This document shows, one piece after another, positions 59,245-64,000 of a DNA stretch of 64,000 nt. Source of the stretch: Bacillota bacterium (lineage in GTDB: Bacteria; Bacillota; Clostridia; Christensenellales; SZUA-584); assembly GCA_023461435.1 (NCBI GenBank), contig JAEYLC010000014.1:1-64000 (forward strand). Direction: 5' to 3'. How positions within the stretch are numbered: position 1 is the stretch's first letter; each line of letters opens with the position of its first letter. The translations under genes were made by a program, and so were the position numbers. A model generated the notes under the pieces. That model did not search any database and was not told the origin of the DNA. It worked only from the letters and a program-made list of their open reading frames with translations.

Positions 59245-60129
59245 TTAATCATCCAGCAGTGATTTGATTTCGTCGTCGAGCGCCACATCGCTGTCCTGCT
59301 CCGCCATGGTCGCGGGCTTTCCTTTGAAACGGACGTCCTCGAGCTTGAACGTTTTCATGTCGATGCTTTCGTCGGGCAGCGTGATGCGGATGCGCACCGT
59401 TTCCGTCACCGCGTTGTTTTCCACCACCACGCCTTCGCCTTCGGGCGAGAGCACCGTGCTGCCAAGCTTGGGCATGCGTTTGCGCGTCTGGCAGTAGTGC
59501 TCCTGCTCATAATTGAGGCAGCACATGAGCCGTCCGCAAAGGCCGCTGATTTTGGTGGGCGAGAGCGAGAGATTCTGCTCCTTGGCCATTTTGATCGACA
59601 CGGGCGAAAAATCCCCGAGGAAGCTCGAACAGCAGCAGGGCCGCCCGCAGGGGCCGAGACCTCCGAGCATTTTGGCTTCATCGCGCACGCCGATCTGCCG
59701 AAGCTCGATGCGGGTTTTGAACACGCCCGCGAGATCCTTCACGAGCTCTCTGAAATCCACGCGGCCTTCCGCCGTGAAATAAAATATGATCTTTGAGTTG
59801 TCGAACGTGTACTCCACGTCCACCAGCTTCATATCAAGGTTGTGCTTGTCGATTTTTTTCTGACAGGTTTCGAGAGCTTCCTTTTCTTTCTGCCTGTTTT
59901 CTTCAAGCTTGCTTTCATCCTTGGCGTTTGCTTTGCGGACCACCTGCTTTAAGGGCGCGACGATATCCTTCTCGCCGACTTCCTTATCAACGATAACCAC
60001 CTCGCCGTATTCCATGCCGCGCGCGGTTTCCACGATGGCGTGCTCGCCCAGCTTGAACTGAATATCGCCGGGCAGGAAATAGTAGACCTTCCCGACGCGT
60101 TTAAACCGGACGCCTATGACTTTTTCCAT
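59245..60129 (-). CDS. ricT: PSP1-domain protein RicT (YaaT)
   Basis: 294 residues. The central PSP1 domain carries GLGPCGRPCCCSSFLGDFSPVSIKMAK and CGRLMCCLNYEQEHY, the Cys-rich signature of YaaT/RicT. In Bacillus this protein binds iron-sulfur clusters in the RicAFT complex affecting RNA processing and sporulation. It overlaps holB by 16 bases, in the same order as Bacillus holB-yaaT. Confidence 0.93.
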   Translation of the reverse strand: MEKVIGVRFKRVGKVYYFLPGDIQFKLGEHAIVETARGMEYGEVVIVDKEVGEKDIVAPLKQVVRKANAKDESKLEENRQKEKEALETCQKKIDKHNLDMKLVDVEYTFDNSKIIFYFTAEGRVDFRELVKDLAGVFKTRIELRQIGVRDEAKMLGGLGPCGRPCCCSSFLGDFSPVSIKMAKEQNLSLSPTKISGLCGRLMCCLNYEQEHYCQTRKRMPKLGSTVLSPEGEGVVVENNAVTETVRIRITLPDESIDMKTFKLEDVRFKGKPATMAEQDSDVALDDEIKSLLDD

Positions 60130-61058
60130 CTATTCTTTTCCTCCAATATACAAAAAAGCATCTTCTCAATAGCGAGCCGGAAATTGACCGCCACGAAGAA
60201 CCATCTTTCTGTGTCAAGTATGACATTAATCATATTACTTATTGCAGCACTTGTAAAGTCATCCGCTGCCTGACATATCTCGCCGAGCCTGTCCCGGTTT
60301 ACGATCAGCGCATCGTTGCGCGTCTTTTTATACATGAGAATGTCTCTTAAATACGTTTGCATCACGCATAGCTGCGCGGTGATCGTCTCCTTGCCGCTTT
60401 CGAGATAGTCGGCGAATGTGCTGATGGCCATGCCTTTGGCATAGAGCAACTTGTGCGTGAGAGACAGTACATCGTCGCGGCGGCTGAGGTATGCCGTGTC
60501 GGCCTTGATGCGGCGCGCTTCGTCAAGATATCCGCCCGACAGATCGGCGAGTATTGCGGCTTCGGTGTCGGTCACATTGAGCGCCTTCGCGATGACCGCC
60601 CGGGCATCCGGCTCGGGCATAATGGTCACAATGGCGCAGCGCGAGGCGACCGTGGGCAGCACGCCCGACACGGAACGCACCTCCAGCAGGAATACGACGC
60701 CTGCGGGCGGTTCTTCAAGCGTTTTTAGCAGGCTGTTCGCCGCGGCGGGCGTCATATCGTCGGCGGCGGATATCACCACAGCTTTGAATGCGCCTTCATA
60801 CGGCTTTTCGGCGACAAAGCTGAGCGCGTCGCGCAGTTCGGCCACCTTGGGTGCGCAGAGGCGCAGTATGTCCACATGGCCCTCCGTCACCTTGCGGCAG
60901 TTCACGCAGGTGCCGCAGCCGCCGTTTTCACAGAACAGCTTCATCAAAAAGAGGTTCGCATAGCGAGACGCCACATCCGGACGGCTGCACACGATCAGGT
61001 AAGCGCCGAGTATTTTTTTGTTTTGCGCCGCTTCGAGGAAGCGCTGCACCTGGCTCAT
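60114..61058 (-). CDS. holB: DNA polymerase III subunit delta prime
   Basis: 314 residues, a clamp-loader subunit. The zinc module CENGGCGTCVNCRKV and the LLKTLEEPPAGVVFLL / SRCAIVTI (SRC) motif identify it. The Walker A loop is not conserved, as usual for delta prime. It overlaps tmk by 4 bases. Confidence 0.93.
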   Translation of the reverse strand: MSQVQRFLEAAQNKKILGAYLIVCSRPDVASRYANLFLMKLFCENGGCGTCVNCRKVTEGHVDILRLCAPKVAELRDALSFVAEKPYEGAFKAVVISAADDMTPAAANSLLKTLEEPPAGVVFLLEVRSVSGVLPTVASRCAIVTIMPEPDARAVIAKALNVTDTEAAILADLSGGYLDEARRIKADTAYLSRRDDVLSLTHKLLYAKGMAISTFADYLESGKETITAQLCVMQTYLRDILMYKKTRNDALIVNRDRLGEICQAADDFTSAAISNMINVILDTERWFFVAVNFRLAIEKMLFCILEEKNRWKKS

Positions 61059-61684
61059 AACAGGCCCTTCTCCTTGAATACCGGCATCAGCCGCTGGCGG
61101 ATCACATCCTGCGTTTCATATTTGGTGCCGAGCGCCTCAATCAGTATCATACCGGGCTCGTGCGACATCGCCGTAAATCCTTCAAAAACGCGCTCGTGAA
61201 AAGCGAGCCCTTCGCTTTCGAGGCGGTCGTGCTCCCTGTGTTCGTTCATGCGCGAGAAGGCGTGTTCAGGCGGCACGCCCATAAACACCGTCACGTCCGG
61301 CATGCAGCCGTCGATCGCGGGTTCGTTGATGCGCCTGACCAAAGGCACGCCGAGTGCCCGGCCATAGCCCTGATATGCAAACGACGAATGGATAAACCGG
61401 TCGCACAGCACCACCTTGCCCTCATTCAGCGCGGGCTTGATCACCTTGCGGACGTGTTCGGCACGCGCCGCTGCGTAGAGCAGCGCTTCCGTCATGGCGT
61501 CCATTTCCGCGTTCTCCTTGTCGAGCAATATCGCGCGTATCTTTTCGGCGACGAGGCTGCCGCCCGGCTCACGCGTGCGCACCACCTGGGCGCCGTTTTC
61601 TTCGAGGTATTCGGCAAGGAACCGCAGTTGAGTGGATTTGCCGCAGCCGTCCACGCCCTCAAACGTGATAAAAAGACCGCTCAT
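61055..61684 (-). CDS. tmk: Thymidylate kinase
   Basis: 209 residues. P-loop FEGVDGCGKSTQLRFLAEYL, TREPGG, and LCDRFIHSSFAYQGYGR, all typical. It makes dTDP from dTMP. It overlaps both neighbours by 4 bases, part of one leftward operon. Confidence 0.97.
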   Translation of the reverse strand: MSGLFITFEGVDGCGKSTQLRFLAEYLEENGAQVVRTREPGGSLVAEKIRAILLDKENAEMDAMTEALLYAAARAEHVRKVIKPALNEGKVVLCDRFIHSSFAYQGYGRALGVPLVRRINEPAIDGCMPDVTVFMGVPPEHAFSRMNEHREHDRLESEGLAFHERVFEGFTAMSHEPGMILIEALGTKYETQDVIRQRLMPVFKEKGLL

Positions 61685-62364
61685 TGCTTTTCTCCTTCCA
61701 GCAGCCGCACCAGATCGTCCGGCGTGTCCACGAGGTAGTCGCTTCCGGCTTCGGTCAGTTCATCATAACCCCCGTAGCCATACAACACACCGACGGAATC
61801 GATGCCGACCGCTTGGGCGCCTTCGATATCGTGATACCGGTCGCCCACCATCAGGGCGCTTTGCGGCTTGCCGCCGAGGCGCTCAAAACCGTATAGCAGC
61901 ACCTGTGTTTTATTGTATATACCGTTCTCATGATCGGCACAGAATATTCCGTCAAAATACCGCGTGAGCCCGAATTTTTCGATCAGCGTGCGCGCCATGA
62001 TGTCCGGCTTGGACGTCGCGACACAAAGCGTCTTCCCGAGAGCCTTAATGCTTATGATAGCGTCCCTAATGCCGGGATAAAGGCTGCTTTCGAAAAGCCC
62101 TGTTTCGCGGTAGTATTCCCGAAAGTACACGTAGGCATCAGTCGCCTGCTGCTCGCCCAAGCCGTAATAATCCATCAGATGATGCCTGATCGGCGGTCCG
62201 ATGAACTTATAGAGCTCTTTCTCGTCGCATATCTGCATGCCGATGCGCGAAAACATATAATTGACCGCTTTGAGAATCCCTTCGCATGTATCCGCTATGG
62301 TGCCGTCAAAGTCCAAAAAAACCGTATCGTAAAGCCTGTCTTTGCCAGAGATGGTGTGTATCAT
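61681..62364 (-). CDS. HAD-family phosphatase (Gph/PpaX-like)
   Basis: 227 residues: DFDGTIADT (nucleophile Asp), a helical cap, ATSKPDIMA (motif II), and ALMVGDRYHDIEGAQAVGIDS (motif IV). It resembles phosphoglycolate phosphatases and nucleotidases; the exact substrate is open. The 4-base overlaps with tmk and the decarboxylase-family gene show close co-expression. Confidence 0.9.
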   Translation of the reverse strand: MIHTISGKDRLYDTVFLDFDGTIADTCEGILKAVNYMFSRIGMQICDEKELYKFIGPPIRHHLMDYYGLGEQQATDAYVYFREYYRETGLFESSLYPGIRDAIISIKALGKTLCVATSKPDIMARTLIEKFGLTRYFDGIFCADHENGIYNKTQVLLYGFERLGGKPQSALMVGDRYHDIEGAQAVGIDSVGVLYGYGGYDELTEAGSDYLVDTPDDLVRLLEGEKQ

Positions 62365-63773
62365 GTTCTCTCCTTATATACGTAAATTGAGGCGTCCTCC
62401 ACGCCGAACAGCTCGAAGCCCTGACGGTTCGCCTCGATCAGATACCCCGCGATCTCATACGAGATCACCTGTCCGCGCATCACAACGGCTTCCGCGGGCG
62501 GATAGACGCCCGCCGTGCTTGCGCTGACCCGGCCGGGGGCATGCTCGAGCCGCAGCTTTTCCACTTGAGTCCAGCCCCGCGAGCTCAGCGAATATTTTGT
62601 GGGCGCGGGCATGCTGTAAGGAGAAAAGAACAGGTTTTTGCCGCGTATACGCTCGGTGCGCCGCAGCGCTTCATAGAGCCTGTCCAGCTGGGCCGCGGTA
62701 TTGCCCGCTGAGAGCATCAGCAGTATGTGCTTCATGTCCGCCGCCTCCACGTAAATGCCCTCGCGCTCAAGCATCGCCTTGATGGTGAGGCCCGAATGGC
62801 CCGTGCCGCTTACATCGATCACAGATTTGAGCGGGTCGCGCGCGGCCACTCCTTTTTGCGTTATGTCGGGGCACGCATAGCCCGGCAGCGCGCAGACCAT
62901 CTCTTCAAACCGCTGCTGCAGGCTCGTAATGCGGTAGATCTCCTGCTCTCCCTTGTCTCGCATATAAGCGAGCGCGTAATCAAGCGAGCACAGCAGCACG
63001 TAAGACGGGCTCGTCGTCTGGAACATCGCGAGCGCCGCGCCGGCCTCACGCGCATTGACGAGCGACCCTTTGCCGACACACAGACAGGCGCACTGGTTCA
63101 TGGCCGGCAGCGTTTTGTGCGCGCTTTCCGTCCAGATATCCGCGCCCGCACCCGCGGGGGAGACGGGCAGAGACGCGGAGAACGCGAAATGCGCCGCGTG
63201 CGCCGCGTCGGCCACGAGCGGAATGCCCGCCCGGTGGGCTGTTTTTGCGAGCTCTTCGATATCGCAGCAGAGGCCGAAGTAATTCGGGTATGTCACATAC
63301 ACGGCGGCCGCGTCTTTGTGGATATGAAGCGCTTCCTTCAAAGCCGCCGGGTCCATCACGGCGGGGAAGTCGGAAGGGGATGTTTCCAAAAAAACGGGCA
63401 TGATGCCGAAAAGGTGGATCGCGTTCGCCGCGCTGACGTGGATGCCGCGCGGGAATATCACCTTTTTACCTTTAAACAGCGACAGCATGGCCATCACGCC
63501 CGCCGTGGAGCCGCCGGTCGTGAAATAGACGGCCGCGGCACCGATAAACTGAGCGTGGAGCCGTTCCGATTCGAGTATCGCGCCCGTCGGTTTTAAGAGG
63601 TTGTCCGCGCCGGGCAGCTCGGTGATGTCACATTGAAGCATATCGCCGCCGAAAAAGCCCGTATCCCCCTTGTGCCCCGGCATTGTAAAACGCACCTTGG
63701 CGCTGCCGCAGACGGAGGCCACCGCATCCATGATGGGTGTTTGTCTGTCCACTGTATTCACCTCAAATCTCAC
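62361..63773 (-). CDS. Orn/Lys/Arg decarboxylase family PLP enzyme (YaaO-like)
   Basis: 470 residues, the short form found beside tmk in Bacillus (YaaO). KVRFTMPGHKGD at the N-terminus, VADAAHAAHFAFS, and TESAHKTLPAMNQCA with the PLP lysine are seen. It may make polyamines or act on another basic amino acid. GTG 63773 opens the frame; GTG 63761 or 63752 could also be used. Confidence 0.9.
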   Translation of the reverse strand: MRFEVNTVDRQTPIMDAVASVCGSAKVRFTMPGHKGDTGFFGGDMLQCDITELPGADNLLKPTGAILESERLHAQFIGAAAVYFTTGGSTAGVMAMLSLFKGKKVIFPRGIHVSAANAIHLFGIMPVFLETSPSDFPAVMDPAALKEALHIHKDAAAVYVTYPNYFGLCCDIEELAKTAHRAGIPLVADAAHAAHFAFSASLPVSPAGAGADIWTESAHKTLPAMNQCACLCVGKGSLVNAREAGAALAMFQTTSPSYVLLCSLDYALAYMRDKGEQEIYRITSLQQRFEEMVCALPGYACPDITQKGVAARDPLKSVIDVSGTGHSGLTIKAMLEREGIYVEAADMKHILLMLSAGNTAAQLDRLYEALRRTERIRGKNLFFSPYSMPAPTKYSLSSRGWTQVEKLRLEHAPGRVSASTAGVYPPAEAVVMRGQVISYEIAGYLIEANRQGFELFGVEDASIYVYKERT

Positions 63774-63832
63774 CCCCTTTTCTAATCGGCCAAAGTATGA
63801 GATAATAACAAAAGATGAAAGGGGTGCCGTTT

Positions 63833-64000
63833 ATGAACAAAACTGAGCGCGATCACATGCTGCTTTTCTCAAAGGAACGTGTCGCGGGGCTGTACCGATA
63901 CCGGCTGTATTTCACGCCGATTCAGTCTCTGCGGGACGAAACACCGCGCGTGTTCCGGCTGCTGGTCCGCACGCCTTTTGCTTTCAACAAGCTTGAGGTG
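63833..64000 (+). CDS. Truncated gene at window edge, unknown
   Basis: 56 codons from ATG 63833 (AAAGGGG 9 bases upstream) run off the end: MNKTERDHMLLFSKERVAGL and onward. It diverges from the decarboxylase gene. I do not recognise the family from this part. Confidence 0.6.
   Translation, partial: MNKTERDHMLLFSKERVAGLYRYRLYFTPIQSLRDETPRVFRLLVRTPFAFNKLEV

Overview
The window looks like chromosomal DNA of an anaerobic, heterotrophic member of the Firmicutes, probably class Clostridia (Christensenellales-like would fit, but that is a guess). The signs are strong GGAGG ribosome binding sites with frequent GTG and TTG starts, a T-box leader, ECF transporters, CoaX, a YesM/AraC-type two-component system beside a sugar ABC importer, indolepyruvate:ferredoxin oxidoreductase, and a HolB-Tmk-RicT cluster. 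Most genes are fairly GC-rich. Three stretches are clearly more AT-rich: 18.83-21.5 kb, the spacers around 37.3-42 kb, and 52.3-55.1 kb.

Layout. 0-3.5 kb: the start of rplM (leftward) with a leader hairpin and promoter, an MFS exporter, RarA, and a lipoprotein with ten CxxC motifs. 3.5-9.7 kb: adenine deaminase, a CPBP membrane protease whose start appears frameshifted, an ECF substrate-binding protein paired with type III pantothenate kinase, homoserine dehydrogenase and a cupin. 9.7-11.6 kb: a leftward metallo-beta-lactamase-fold gene, a small possible HTH relic and a stand-alone holin-like gene. 11.7-18.8 kb: a promoter and T-box leader with a tryptophan (UGG) specifier, followed by a TrpP-like S component, two ECF ATPases, an ECF T component, iorA, iorB and an arylacetate-CoA ligase. 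The layout suggests that tryptophan starvation turns on both tryptophan uptake and reductive rebuilding of arylpyruvate from arylacetate.

18.8-21.5 kb is an AT-rich islet with a small unknown protein overlapping an HD-domain (dNTPase/SAMHD1-like) phosphohydrolase, a candidate defence pair. 21.5-37.3 kb is a chitobiose (GlcNAc disaccharide) locus. It holds GH94 chitobiose phosphorylase, a phosphosugar mutase, a ROK-like kinase, NagA, NagB, a sensor kinase, lipoprotein binding protein, two permeases, AraC-type regulator, MsmX-like ATPase and an aldose-epimerase-like protein. Imported disaccharide would be phosphorolysed to GlcNAc-1-P and GlcNAc, both funnelled to GlcNAc-6-P and then fructose-6-P. 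A possible structured RNA sits between the regulator and the ATPase. 37.3-40.3 kb carries a long leader, a membrane-anchored protein and a secreted protein with three Ig/X2-like repeats.

40.4-54.15 kb looks like an eroded genomic island. A 45-bp decayed copy of the 3' end of tRNA-Gly lies at 40455 and the intact tRNA-Gly(CCC) at 54078. At the left inside edge is a transposase fragment. Near the right edge are remnants of a UvrD-type helicase, ParA and Tad/CpaE-like ATPases. The cargo is an intact DeoR-controlled operon: class II aldolase, RbsACB-type importer, SDR dehydrogenase, rhamnulokinase-like kinase, D-lyxose-isomerase-like enzyme, DhaL, DhaK, RpiB-like and TIM-like isomerases. The last four enzymes and the SDR match the known tetritol to erythrose-4-P logic. 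The aldolase, kinase and lyxose isomerase suggest a second, pentose branch that yields DHAP.

54.2-64 kb: a frameshifted membrane protein, an unknown cytosolic protein, an orphan HD-GYP protein, a lipoprotein, a 2[4Fe-4S] ferredoxin, and the leftward operon of Orn/Lys/Arg decarboxylase family protein, HAD phosphatase, tmk, holB and ricT. A truncated rightward gene begins at the window edge. No rRNA, CRISPR array or intact transposase was seen.
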